DNA from: Victivallis lenta
GTDB lineage: Bacteria > Verrucomicrobiota > Lentisphaeria > Victivallales > Victivallaceae
Assembly: GCF_009695545.1 (NCBI RefSeq)
Contig: NZ_VUNS01000028.1
Span: 1-63,708 of the forward strand
DNA: 63,708 nucleotides
Reading direction: 5' to 3'
Shown here: positions 54,476-63,700 of the stretch, one piece after another
Position numbering within the stretch: the stretch's first letter is position 1
How the letters are laid out: the number at the start of each line of letters is the position of its first letter
Translations under genes and position numbers: made by a program
The notes under the pieces: model-generated
The model's database searches: none
What the model saw: the letters and a program-made list of their open reading frames with translations, nothing else
What the model was told of the DNA's origin: nothing

Positions 54476-55792
54476 TCAGATCTCGAACTCTTCGAACTCT
54501 TTATCCGGCGCTTCCCCGTCGATCTCCGTCCGGGCGAACTCGAATTGTTCCGAACCGAGAAGCCCGGCGACATCGATTCCGGGATTCTGGTACACGATAT
54601 TCAGCAGCTCGATGAAATCGCGGATCACTTCGCGCGGCGTGATGTTCGTATCCGCCCCGATCCGGCTGAATTCGATTTTGATGAAGTCGACTAGGTCCTG
54701 CTGGCTCAGGGCCGGTTCATATTCGAAAAGCCCGGCGTGGATGGCGGCGAGCTTCTCGATCAGCACAAGCATCTCCTCGTTGGTGAGCGGCGAAAGCCTG
54801 ATGACCGGCGAAAGCACATCCCGGACGCCGTCGCACCCGAAGCGGCCCGCCTCCAGCCGGGATTTCAGCGCCTCGTAGCTGAACACCCCGCGCCGCGTAT
54901 CTTCGATGCACGGGAGCGTGCCGCCCATGATGATGCCGAGATGGCGCGCCTTCCCCTGCAGCGTGTCGTTGTACATGGTCAGGATTTTTTCGTAATTGTA
55001 CTGCCGCGTAATGCTGTTCGGGATCTTGTAGATGTTGACGAGCTCATCGATCAGGATCAGAAGACCACTGTAACCGGCCTTCTTGAGGAACATGGCGAAA
55101 AGCTTGATGTACTCGTACCAGTCGTCGTCCGTGATGACGATGTTGACGCCGAGCTCGGCCCTGGCCTCGGTTTTATTCGCATACTCGCCGCGGAACCACT
55201 TGACGACCTTCGCCTTTTCCCCGTCGTCTCCGTCGAGGGCGGCGCGGTAGTAGATGGTCAGCAGCCGGGCGAAATCGAAGCCGTGAACCATCTCGTTCAG
55301 GGAGTGGATCACCGCGTATATCTTCTTCTCCACCAGCCGGCCGAAGCCGTCGTCGCCGGGCGCGAGCCCGCTCTCGAGCGCCGTTTCGCTCTGAACGCTG
55401 CTGATCCACCGGTCGAGGATGAGCGTGAGCGCGCCGCCCTCCGGACGGGTCCGGGTGGACATATTCTGAATCAGTTCCTTGTAGGTGGCGAGCCCCTGCC
55501 CCCGGGTGCCCTGCAGCCGCCGCTCCGGGGAGAGGTCCGCGTCCGCCACGACGAAGTTCCTGTCCATGGCATAATTGCGAATGGTCTGCAGGAGAAAGCT
55601 TTTGCCGCTGCCGTACCTGCCTGCGATAAAGCGGAAGGAGGCGCCGCCCTCCGCGATCAGGTCGACGTCGTGCAGCAGGGCGTCGATCTCCGTCTCCCGG
55701 CCGACCGTGATGTACGGCAGCCCGATCCGCGGCACCACGCCGCCTTTCAGGGAGTTGATGATGACGGTCGATATGCGTCTGGGTATTTTCAT
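54476..55792 (-). CDS. BrxD-like P-loop ATPase (DUF2791)
   Basis: A 438-residue AAA-like ATPase of the BREX ATP-binding family. Walker A is GRYGSGKS (58-65), Walker B LLILIDE (244-250). INSLKGGVVPRIGLPYITVGRETEIDALL at the start and the LVNIYKI, IIMGGTLPCIEDTRRGVFSYEALKSRL blocks are typical of DUF2791. It presumably powers or gates the helicase that follows. It overlaps the TerB-type gene by 4 nt (ATGA), so the two are translationally coupled. Confidence 0.85.
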   Translation of the reverse strand: MKIPRRISTVIINSLKGGVVPRIGLPYITVGRETEIDALLHDVDLIAEGGASFRFIAGRYGSGKSFLLQTIRNYAMDRNFVVADADLSPERRLQGTRGQGLATYKELIQNMSTRTRPEGGALTLILDRWISSVQSETALESGLAPGDDGFGRLVEKKIYAVIHSLNEMVHGFDFARLLTIYYRAALDGDDGEKAKVVKWFRGEYANKTEARAELGVNIVITDDDWYEYIKLFAMFLKKAGYSGLLILIDELVNIYKIPNSITRQYNYEKILTMYNDTLQGKARHLGIIMGGTLPCIEDTRRGVFSYEALKSRLEAGRFGCDGVRDVLSPVIRLSPLTNEEMLVLIEKLAAIHAGLFEYEPALSQQDLVDFIKIEFSRIGADTNITPREVIRDFIELLNIVYQNPGIDVAGLLGSEQFEFARTEIDGEAPDKEFEEFEI

Positions 55793-57261
55793 TTCCGGAT
55801 CATTCCTCTCAATTCCTCTCTATAATCCTCGATCACTTCCGGCTTTTCCGCATCATAGCCGATCACTGTGTCTCCGAAGCGGTCGAACAGCTTTTCGTTG
55901 ATGGAGTCGACCAGTACCGACGGCAGGAGACTCCTCTCCCGGGCGAAAGTCCCCCAGTCCCCGCCGTCCAGCAGACAGCCGAGAAAGCCGTATTCGGCGT
56001 CGGGAAGAAGCGCGGCCTCTTCAGCAGCCGCCGGACCCGTTTCCGGCGGCGGAGCGGAGGGCGGCGCAACTGCCGGACCGGCGGCCTCTTCCGGTTCTTC
56101 CACAATCAGCCGGTTCTGCGTCGCGAGCGCCGCCTCGCGGATGCGGGAAAGCCGGGAGAGGTCCAGCGTGATTTCGGACCGGGCGCTTTTCCGCTTCGCC
56201 TCAAGAAGCTTCCCGATTTCGGCATTGATGATGCTTTGGAACAGCCGGGTGGTCTTTTCCTCCTTCAATGCGGATTTGAAACCGTACTGAAGGCGCATGA
56301 GGGCGTCGATGCTCTTCAGCAGCGCCCCGATCTGCCGGAGTTTGTCCTTGTAGCGCAGAAACCGGTCGCAACTCCAGCCGCCGCCGCTGCAGCGGTATCG
56401 GTAAATATCGTTGATCTCGTAGACATACTCCCGCCGCCGGATGCGGTCGAAAAAGACGGCGGAACGGAACATATTGTAGCTCGTGCCGGTCTGAAGTTTG
56501 CCGAAAAATTTTTCGCAGAGGCTGTTCCGCCGGTTTTTGCCGTAATACTCCGACAGGGATGCGAACACGCCGGCGACCACGGTTTTCACATCGTCCGGAT
56601 ACTGCTTGAAAAATCCGGAGTTTTCAAGGCGGTAAGGCGAGAGGGAGACCAGGGCCGCAAACACCTCGTCCGTACTGTGCGAGCCGTAATTCATCAGCGT
56701 CAGGATCGCCCGGTCGGCCTCCGCATCCGGGCAGCCGTCCAGCAGGGATCTGTCGAGGTTGTAGTAAACGACGTAATCCCGGAGCCACAGCCTGGCGTAG
56801 CGGTTGATGGCCGAATCGATCTGCCCGTAAGCTTCGTGAAAACTTTTCAGCCTGCGGAAGCCCTCCTCGGGAGTGCCGGTTCCGATCTGGTTCAGCAGCT
56901 CATAGAGGTAGACGAAAGCGAACGAGAGCGAAGTTTTTTCGACGATGCCGCGCCGGACCCGGGTTCGCCAGGAGAAATAGCCGCGGAGCTGCCGGTCGTT
57001 CATGGCCTGATAGGTCGGGAAATAGCGGACGAACTCCCCGCCGAAGTCGAAGTCGTCCTCGAACTCCTCCATGAACTTGCCCTGCTTATAGAAGATGATC
57101 GCCTCGGAATTTTCGTAAATGCTGTAGCTCCGGGCGAGCTTCCGCATCTCCCGGTATTCCGGCGGGGTGGCGCCGGCGAGCAGGGCCGCCGTTCTCGGAA
57201 TCGGCTCGTCCCGATAGATTCTGGATGTGACCGCGTCGCCGGACGCGCCTTCTTCGTACAT
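55789..57261 (-). CDS. TerB-N/TerB-C domain protein
   Basis: A 490-residue protein. Residues about 40-300 show the TerB-N pattern (KLARSYSIYENSEAIIFYKQG, YFSWRTRVRRG at 95-105, FVYLYELLNQIG, YVYEINDIYRYRC). No clear central TerB domain is seen. A Pro/Ala/Glu-rich linker spans 389-416. Residues about 420-488 match TerB-C (VDSINEKLFDRFGDTVIGYD, EVIEDYREEL). TerB-type proteins are linked to tellurite- and phage-stress systems. It is the first gene of the operon and probably the sensor or scaffold. Confidence 0.82.
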   Translation of the reverse strand: MYEEGASGDAVTSRIYRDEPIPRTAALLAGATPPEYREMRKLARSYSIYENSEAIIFYKQGKFMEEFEDDFDFGGEFVRYFPTYQAMNDRQLRGYFSWRTRVRRGIVEKTSLSFAFVYLYELLNQIGTGTPEEGFRRLKSFHEAYGQIDSAINRYARLWLRDYVVYYNLDRSLLDGCPDAEADRAILTLMNYGSHSTDEVFAALVSLSPYRLENSGFFKQYPDDVKTVVAGVFASLSEYYGKNRRNSLCEKFFGKLQTGTSYNMFRSAVFFDRIRRREYVYEINDIYRYRCSGGGWSCDRFLRYKDKLRQIGALLKSIDALMRLQYGFKSALKEEKTTRLFQSIINAEIGKLLEAKRKSARSEITLDLSRLSRIREAALATQNRLIVEEPEEAAGPAVAPPSAPPPETGPAAAEEAALLPDAEYGFLGCLLDGGDWGTFARERSLLPSVLVDSINEKLFDRFGDTVIGYDAEKPEVIEDYREELRGMIRK

Positions 57262-57339
57262 ACTTCCGCCCTCTTCCGGCCCCGAGGGAACTTCCCTGGA
57301 TTCATTCGCCGGACCATGCTTCTAAAAGTAACCCGGGAC

Positions 57340-57359
57340 CCGCACTCTTTCAAGTGCGG
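57340..57359. other. Hairpin upstream of the TerB-type operon
   Basis: CCGCACT and AGTGCGG pair as a 7-bp stem with a six-base loop, between the cupin gene (ends 57473) and the TerB-type gene (starts 57261). On the minus strand a short ACTTTTAG follows after 15 nt, so terminator function is uncertain; an attenuator or operator is possible. Confidence 0.35.
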
Positions 57360-57472
57360 ATCAGAGGTATTTTTGAAACTGCGGCAAAGTTCTCCGGTGT
57401 CCGGGCGCAGGGATTGCGGCGGGGTCGGACGCTCCGCCGCAATCCGTTAAGTTCATTCAGAACTCGACGGCG

Positions 57473-57820
57473 TTACGCCTTGATCATGACCAGCATCATT
57501 TTGAAGGCGGTAACGGCCGAGAGCGCGTGCGGAATGTTCGCGGGCATGATGATGCTCTCCCCGCTCTTCAGCAGATGCGGCTTCCCGGCAATGGCGATCT
57601 TCACCTCGCCGTCGAGCACGTTCACCAGCGCGTCAAAGGGAGCGGTGTGCTCACTGAGCCCCTGCCCTTCGGCAAACGCGAACAAAGTCACCGTGCCGCC
57701 GCCGCTCTCGACGATGGTGCGGCTGACGACCGCGCCTTCCGCATACGCAACCAGCCCGGCCGGAGAAAAAACCTCCGCCTTTCCGAACTTCGAACCATTG
57801 GCATTTGAACAACTCTCCAT
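57473..57820 (-). CDS. Small cupin protein
   Basis: A 115-residue single-domain cupin (GLSEHTAPFDALVNVLDGEVKIAIAG and LKSGESIIMPANIPHAL are the two motifs), with His and Glu able to bind one metal. Function is not known; such proteins often detoxify or sense. ATG 57820 follows AGAGGAGGAG. It is co-directional with the TerB-type operon 210 nt downstream, but a hairpin lies between them. Confidence 0.8.
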   Translation of the reverse strand: MESCSNANGSKFGKAEVFSPAGLVAYAEGAVVSRTIVESGGGTVTLFAFAEGQGLSEHTAPFDALVNVLDGEVKIAIAGKPHLLKSGESIIMPANIPHALSAVTAFKMMLVMIKA

Positions 57821-58013
57821 CTTCTCTCCTCCTCTGTTGCAAGCCGCCGGACCGGTGTTTCCGGCGGCGGCCGGTATCCATACCATACACCGCCGCGCGG
57901 AAAATGCAAACGGACCCGTTCCGCAGATACGCCTCCCCCGCCGGAAATCTCGCCCCCGCTCCGGCATGCACGCCGCCGCCGGAGAAATAAACCGCCGTTC
58001 CCGCCGGGCCGTC

Positions 58014-61000
58014 TCAGCGGGTCAGGTGGTATGCCATCACGCCGCCGGGAAAGCCGGCGGTATCCGCTCGAAACGCAAAACTGCCGTTCTGAAACGTTCC
58101 TTTGATTTCACCGAGTTCGGAACCGTCGGTTTTGAGTGCCGTTACCCGAAAGGGAACATTCGACTTGATTGCAACGGTCGCGGCGCCGCGGCGAAGCAGC
58201 ATGGGCAAGTGTCCGTGGGCGCGATGCAGAGTGAACTCGGTATTGCCGAAATGAGCGGCGGTATTATCGAGGTTGGTCAGCTGCAGCAGCAGGATGCTTC
58301 TGCTTTCAGCCAGCGGCAAGTCGTCGAGCGATAAAGCGGCAACCGTCTGGAAAGTCGAAGCGTCGTAAACCCGCATTCGGTTCCCGGCAAGTTCGCCGCC
58401 GGGTAACGTCAGAGATTCGGAACGCGGAGTTGTCACTGCAAATGTTTTCGCCCCGGAATCCAGAGTGATCTGACCGGTTGAGCTGCGGGCAATGCCGTTT
58501 TTCACCGTCTTTTCCCAAAGTCCGCGGATGCGTCCGTTATGGGTCGAGCGGGGATTGAACGTTGCGGAAAAAGGCAGCCGGAACACTCCGCCGGGAAGCG
58601 GGGCATCACCGGCAGACGAACCGATTCGGGCGATCAGCCCGAGTTGAAGAAGAGCCGGAGTTTCCGAAAAACTGAGCATCCTGCCGGCATCGAAAAGATC
58701 GTCGGGAACAGCGATGGCGTATTTCTCCCTTGCCGCTTCGACGTCGCCGCGGCGGAACATCAGGACTGCGATACGGTCGGAAAGTTGTACCAATGGATCG
58801 TTCGCGGCGTCGAACATCGTCGGCGGATTGATTCCGACAACCGAATTCCGGCTGTGGCTCCACGCGAATCGGTAGAGCCCATCCCAATCCTGCAGCGCAG
58901 AATAAGCACCGATCAGCGGTCCGCCTTCCGCACGGTAGAGATTCGGCTTCACAAAATTGAACTCAGTTATAACAAAGGGCTTGCCGAAAATGCGGGCTGC
59001 CATCATTTCACGCGGCACCTGCGCTTTTCTGGCGATGGCGGACGTCTGCGAATAAGCATTCGGCAGCCGCCACGCCGCTTCGGGGAAGGTCGGATGGTCA
59101 TGGTAACCGTGGGAATCCACCACGTCGAATTGATGCCGAAGCCGCACCAGATCAGCCTGCTCCGCTCCGTTGTTGAGGCTGGTCAGGAGTATTTTCGTTT
59201 TGATCTCATCGCGCAGGAAACGCAATTGTTCTTCCAGCGCCTTATTCTGAAGCTCATTCAGGAACTGCCGGAAGCGGCGGTCGTCTTTCCGGGCGGGAAA
59301 CCCATTGTTCTTTGCCCATTGAGCATACTTTTCCCGGTAGAGCGGGGCGGCCGCCGACCAATTGAGGCTCAGCGGCTCTTCATTGACCAGGTTCAACATC
59401 CAGATCGCCGGATCCTCTTTCCAGCGGAAACCGGTATAGGGATTGCGGTGTTCCAGGAGATTGCGGCTGAATGCCTTCCAGTTATTCATAGCAGCCCGGC
59501 TGATCGGCAGCAACGCTTTCAGGCCGGCTCTTTCACAGAGCCGGAGTTCCGGAATATCGTCACCGGGTTTGAACGCGCGAGCGGAGTAGAGGTCAATGGT
59601 AGTATAGATTCCCTGTTTCGCCATCGCGAAAATGAGATAATCGAGCTTGTCGAGCCGGGCAGCGTCGAAGGTCACACTGTCCGGGGCTTCCGGATCAACG
59701 AGGAGGCCGTCGTAATGGTGAATGCGCAGACTGTTATAACCGAGTTTGCGGAAATCCGCGGCAAGCTTGTCCGCTTCCGCCTTTTCCAGATAACAGGCGG
59801 AAAAACAAATGTTGGCCCCGTAAAGGCGAATCCGTTTTCCCGGAGCCTTTTCAAAACCGAGCGTTCCGTCGGGACGGGCGATGATCGAGCCGTATCTGCC
59901 GGCGGGAGCCTCCGTATAGCGCGAGAAGTCGAGCGGGCTGCCCGCCACGATTTCCTTGGTGAATTCAAGCGGCAGCCACTCCTTTCCGGAGGCAAGCAGG
60001 ACGTCGTTGTCCGCGCGGGAAAACCGGAACGGCCGGTCGGCAAGCGTGATGCCGGCAATCATCCACATGGCGTTAACGTGTTCCGGATTGAGCTGAAATT
60101 CAAGCCGGCGCGGATCGCTGCGCTTCAATGCAAAAGGAGCGGCGTAAAGTCCGACGGGCGCCGCCGGATTCTCGTGCTTCCAGGCAACTGCGGCGTTTTT
60201 GCGGGGAAACGGATTCCACCAGTTGCCGCTGTCGTCCGCAAGGGAAACCGGAATCTTCTGGAGTGAACCATCCGCGAAAGTCACATTCAAATATCCGAGC
60301 GGCTTACCGCCGGAAGGCGTCCAGGCGGAAGCATGCAGCAGGGTGACGGCACGGGCCTCGGTGTCTGACGGGAGTTCGACGGCAGCCCGGCGCTTCGCAA
60401 CGGTGCGTCCCATCACAATGGCGGCCTTTCCTCCGTTTCGAGCGGGATCAATGATATTGAATGTGATGTTTTCAAGATGCACTTTGCGCTGCGTGAAGGA
60501 ACGCAGGTCGTTGTTCGCCCCCTGATCACTCCAGCCGCCCCGGCCGTCGTCGGCAACGTCATCGGCAAAACCGAAATTCACAGCCTGCGAAATATCGACC
60601 GGCATGGACCGGATGGTTTCAACCGTGACGGCAAGGTCGATCCGGCTTTCGGAGAGTTTGCCGGAACCGGGGGTGCCGCAGAGCCGCAATGACAGCCGGT
60701 CGCCGCCGAATTTGCGGTTGTCCTGCACTTCGAGGGTGAAATTTCCCTTGAAACGCAGTGTAGTTCCTCCGGTGAGTACAACGGTCAGTTCTTTCGCCTC
60801 TTTGGCTCCGGCGATATACCGGTCGGTGAATTTTTCCGGCAAATCAAGCTTCCGGCCATCAACCGTCACGTCGAAAGGACCGTTGCCGGTCGGGAGGTCG
60901 AGCGAAGCGCAGAAAACGTTGATTGCCATCGGATGCGGGAATACGGCATTCACGGTAAACAGGAAACCGGACGGCTCCAGCGGAGTGATCGTTTCCGTAA

Positions 61001-61244
61001 TCCGAATCGAATCTCCCCCGAACCACATCGTGCCGGACGCGCTTCCGCCCTGCCGTCCGATACGGGCGGCGTCCATCTCCCATTTTGCAGTCGCCCACTT
61101 GTCATTGAAACATCGGACACTCAACTCGGCGGGACCGAGTTTGAGAAAACCGTTGCTCTTCACCTGAACAACGGAAGGCAGTTCCGCCGCCGTCGCGGCG
61201 GCAGCCGCCGTGATTGCCAGAAGCAGTATCCAGAATTTTTTCAT
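58014..61244 (-). CDS. Large secreted GH5-like (clan A) glycosidase
   Basis: A 1076-residue protein with signal peptide MKKFWILLLAITAAAAATAA. Residues about 20-430 are beta-rich domains of unknown type. The catalytic TIM barrel runs from about 470 to 800: RIRLYGANICF, GYNSLRIHHYDGLL, acid/base Glu622 in LNLVNEEPLS, and nucleophile Glu761 in PFVITEFNF. A further beta region of 270 residues closes the protein. The substrate is unknown. ATG 61244 follows AAGGA at a long spacing; TTG 61256 is an alternative. The pseudopilin gene ends 40 nt upstream. A truncated paralogue lies at 62251. Confidence 0.8.
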   Translation of the reverse strand: MKKFWILLLAITAAAAATAAELPSVVQVKSNGFLKLGPAELSVRCFNDKWATAKWEMDAARIGRQGGSASGTMWFGGDSIRITETITPLEPSGFLFTVNAVFPHPMAINVFCASLDLPTGNGPFDVTVDGRKLDLPEKFTDRYIAGAKEAKELTVVLTGGTTLRFKGNFTLEVQDNRKFGGDRLSLRLCGTPGSGKLSESRIDLAVTVETIRSMPVDISQAVNFGFADDVADDGRGGWSDQGANNDLRSFTQRKVHLENITFNIIDPARNGGKAAIVMGRTVAKRRAAVELPSDTEARAVTLLHASAWTPSGGKPLGYLNVTFADGSLQKIPVSLADDSGNWWNPFPRKNAAVAWKHENPAAPVGLYAAPFALKRSDPRRLEFQLNPEHVNAMWMIAGITLADRPFRFSRADNDVLLASGKEWLPLEFTKEIVAGSPLDFSRYTEAPAGRYGSIIARPDGTLGFEKAPGKRIRLYGANICFSACYLEKAEADKLAADFRKLGYNSLRIHHYDGLLVDPEAPDSVTFDAARLDKLDYLIFAMAKQGIYTTIDLYSARAFKPGDDIPELRLCERAGLKALLPISRAAMNNWKAFSRNLLEHRNPYTGFRWKEDPAIWMLNLVNEEPLSLNWSAAAPLYREKYAQWAKNNGFPARKDDRRFRQFLNELQNKALEEQLRFLRDEIKTKILLTSLNNGAEQADLVRLRHQFDVVDSHGYHDHPTFPEAAWRLPNAYSQTSAIARKAQVPREMMAARIFGKPFVITEFNFVKPNLYRAEGGPLIGAYSALQDWDGLYRFAWSHSRNSVVGINPPTMFDAANDPLVQLSDRIAVLMFRRGDVEAAREKYAIAVPDDLFDAGRMLSFSETPALLQLGLIARIGSSAGDAPLPGGVFRLPFSATFNPRSTHNGRIRGLWEKTVKNGIARSSTGQITLDSGAKTFAVTTPRSESLTLPGGELAGNRMRVYDASTFQTVAALSLDDLPLAESRSILLLQLTNLDNTAAHFGNTEFTLHRAHGHLPMLLRRGAATVAIKSNVPFRVTALKTDGSELGEIKGTFQNGSFAFRADTAGFPGGVMAYHLTR

Positions 61245-61284
61245 CCTGCTGATCAATCCTTAATTTCAGTTGATTATGAAATCT

Positions 61285-62040
61285 TTACCGTTTATATACT
61301 TCCCACACTTCTTCCCGGAAAAGCTCCGTGCTGTTTACCAGGGAAACATGGCAGTCAAAGAACAGTGCATTCGCTCTTTTGGAGTGAATGAAATGCACTC
61401 CCTCTCCAGTGAAATAGGAAGTTTCCGTTTTCCTTTTCCAGCTCCACCAAGCCAGATTCCACGGCGCTCCGGGCGGATTGGTCGACAGGTTCAGTGTTTC
61501 CGTGTGATGCAATTTTTGCGAAGGATTCACCACTTTGGGATAAAAGTGGACAAGCCAGTCCCTGGTACTCTCGCCCGGCAATCCCGTCCCGTTTTTGGCG
61601 TAAGTGTTCATATTGTAAAGGCCGTCGCCGCCTGCCGCAATCCCGATCTTCTCCGGACAGAGGCGGTTGAACGGTACTATTTCACGCTTCCCCCAGGCCA
61701 GCTTCCAGGGAGTTCCGCTTTCACGGACCGGGGAAATTCCGAAATACGGATAAAACCCGGCACATACGGAATACGAACTCCAAGACGGCATGTTAAACGG
61801 TACATCAAAGCCCCTGTTGTCGTCACTGTAAGCCATGTTCGCCATCCCGACCGACTTGAGGTTATTGGTACATTTGGTCGTCCGGGCCCTGCCGCGCGCC
61901 TGATTCAAGGCGGGAAGCAGCATGGCCGCCAGGATCGCAATAATACTTATCACAACCAGCAATTCGATAAGTGTGAAATTATTTGATAATGTCCCGAATT
62001 TTGTGAAGACAAAGATTGTTTCAAGCCATGAACTTTCTAT
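61285..62040 (-). CDS. Pseudopilin-like protein lacking a standard start codon
   Basis: The frame carries [46 protein letters not shown] and ends [19 protein letters not shown], so it is a fourth pseudopilin of the same group. Between the in-frame TGA (62043-62041) and the FTLIE motif there is no ATG, GTG or TTG. The first TTG lies inside the motif, which cannot be the true start. Either a rare start (for example ATA 62040) is used or the start has been lost. The H-x-DG motif reads D-C-H here. Confidence 0.6.
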   Translation of the reverse strand: MESSWLETIFVFTKFGTLSNNFTLIELLVVISIIAILAAMLLPALNQARGRARTTKCTNNLKSVGMANMAYSDDNRGFDVPFNMPSWSSYSVCAGFYPYFGISPVRESGTPWKLAWGKREIVPFNRLCPEKIGIAAGGDGLYNMNTYAKNGTGLPGESTRDWLVHFYPKVVNPSQKLHHTETLNLSTNPPGAPWNLAWWSWKRKTETSYFTGEGVHFIHSKRANALFFDCHVSLVNSTELFREEVWEVYKR

Positions 62041-62250
62041 TCATTTAAAATTGACCTCTGGATTTCCGGCAATAGTCAGCAGAAGATTCCCCAGGATTCT
62101 TTGAGGAAGAAGCGAGGGGAAATCCTTGTGAACTTGAAAAATAGAATTCCGTGTACTATTATGAGTCAGGGCAAATCAATGCTCATTGGCATACTATCCA
62201 TTCTTTCACAAAATTTAGGACAAACACCCCATCATATACCAAACGGAACG

Positions 62251-63564
62251 TTATTCACAAAGCAGTTCATACGCGAAAACCAGATGTCCCGGATAACGCG
62301 TGGTATCGGCAATGAAGCTGCGGGAATCCCCCTGTTCGATCAGCGGAATTTCCGCAATACGGGTTCCGTCCAGATCAATCGCGTAGAGTTTTTTCGCCCG
62401 TTCCGGAAGGAGGAACGTTGACTGGGCGTGGCGCCCCAGTGGTTTACCCCCCACATAATTGGTAACCTGCGTCCGATCTGCGCTATCAAACGTCATGCCG
62501 CGCGCCAGAACATCGGAGATATGCATCAGCAGAACCTTCTGAGAATCCGCCAGCGGCTTTCCATCCATGGCGGCGGCTCCGGCCGTCACGAAAACATTCC
62601 CGTTGCGGACGGTCAGGAACGAGCCTTTCTCCTCCTCTCCGGCCGGCAGGACAAACGCCTCGTGGCGCGGCGTAACGACCCGAGCGGAGTTTGTCTTGAA
62701 ATCAGTGGTAATTTCTCCATTCAGCGTCGTCAGGGTATCGCCGTCGGCAAATTGGATGCCGAGCAGCTTCTGCAATTTTTCGACTGCGCTTTCCGAATGA
62801 TCACCGTTGATGATCGGTACGGACGTATGTCGCTGCTGAAGTTTTTCATCGAGGGAATAAATCGCGACCGTATCCGGGTTGAGTTCCGGCGAAAACCGAC
62901 CGTTCCCTTCATGAATCACCAGTTCGGCACGCGCTACCAGAGCCAGTTCGCGCACGTCAGAGGGCACGTTGTTGTAGAGCGTCCCTGGCTTCACGGCAAC
63001 GGCAATGCGCTTGAAACCGGGGGTGGCGTCCTGACGGCGGAACAGCAACACCAGCATACGCTCGGACAGCCATTTGACCGGATCATTGACCGAATCAAAA
63101 CAATCGATTTCCGTATTATTGAACATCCGCTCCCGACTGTGCGAATAATCAAAATGCCAGATGCCATTCAGCCCTTTGTAGGAGGCATAAGCGCCATAGA
63201 TCATCCCCTCCTCTGAACGAAAGGAATTAGGGTAAACAAAGTTCGATTCCGTCCAGAAAAGCGGCACGTTCAAATAAGATGCCAATACGCGTAAGTTCGG
63301 GTATCCACAGGCAATCATGCTCTTGTTTTTGATGACCCATTGCGGGAACTGAGGGTGATCCCAATACGGGTGATTGTCGAAAAAGCCATATTGGAATACC
63401 TGTTCCGGGAATATATTTGACGGGCCACCATTGTTCTGATCGCCAATCGGCACGCGGATGCCAAGTTCCCCACGCATAAAATTCTCCATATCGGCGAAAA
63501 ATTCCCGATACACTATGCCGAGATACTTGTAATACTCCGCAAGCCGGTTTTTCGGCGTAACCAT
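62251..63564 (-). CDS. N-terminally truncated paralogue of the 58014 glycosidase
   Basis: A 437-residue frame from ATG 63564. It aligns by eye with residues from about 650 to the end of the 58014 protein: DNHPYWDHPQFPQ against SHGYHDHPTFPE, then VPLFWTESNFVYPN against PFVITEFNFVKPN, and HFDYSHSRERM against RFAWSHSRNSV. The nucleophile Glu is kept, but the domain with the acid/base Glu is missing. There is no signal peptide or good ribosome binding site, and an in-frame stop lies 14 codons upstream. It is probably a 5'-deleted copy. Confidence 0.55.
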   Translation of the reverse strand: MVTPKNRLAEYYKYLGIVYREFFADMENFMRGELGIRVPIGDQNNGGPSNIFPEQVFQYGFFDNHPYWDHPQFPQWVIKNKSMIACGYPNLRVLASYLNVPLFWTESNFVYPNSFRSEEGMIYGAYASYKGLNGIWHFDYSHSRERMFNNTEIDCFDSVNDPVKWLSERMLVLLFRRQDATPGFKRIAVAVKPGTLYNNVPSDVRELALVARAELVIHEGNGRFSPELNPDTVAIYSLDEKLQQRHTSVPIINGDHSESAVEKLQKLLGIQFADGDTLTTLNGEITTDFKTNSARVVTPRHEAFVLPAGEEEKGSFLTVRNGNVFVTAGAAAMDGKPLADSQKVLLMHISDVLARGMTFDSADRTQVTNYVGGKPLGRHAQSTFLLPERAKKLYAIDLDGTRIAEIPLIEQGDSRSFIADTTRYPGHLVFAYELLCE

Positions 63565-63700
63565 GATTTTTTTCTCATTACACCTAAATCCGTGAAATAA
63601 CAGGTAAAATTAAAGTTAAAACAGAGGCAAACCTCTTGGGTTGCAGTATATTACATGAGAATACAACATAACGAATGGACTCAACCCGATAGGAGAAACG

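Noticed and set aside
52191-54878. An 895-residue plus-strand frame
   Set aside because: It is antisense to the helicase and the end of the ATPase gene; its composition is that of a shadow frame.
52242-57261. A complete BREX system
   Set aside because: Only BrxD-like ATPase and BrxH-like helicase equivalents are present. No PglX methylase, PglZ phosphatase, BrxC or BrxA/BrxB genes lie nearby, so it is better described as a TerB-type trio.
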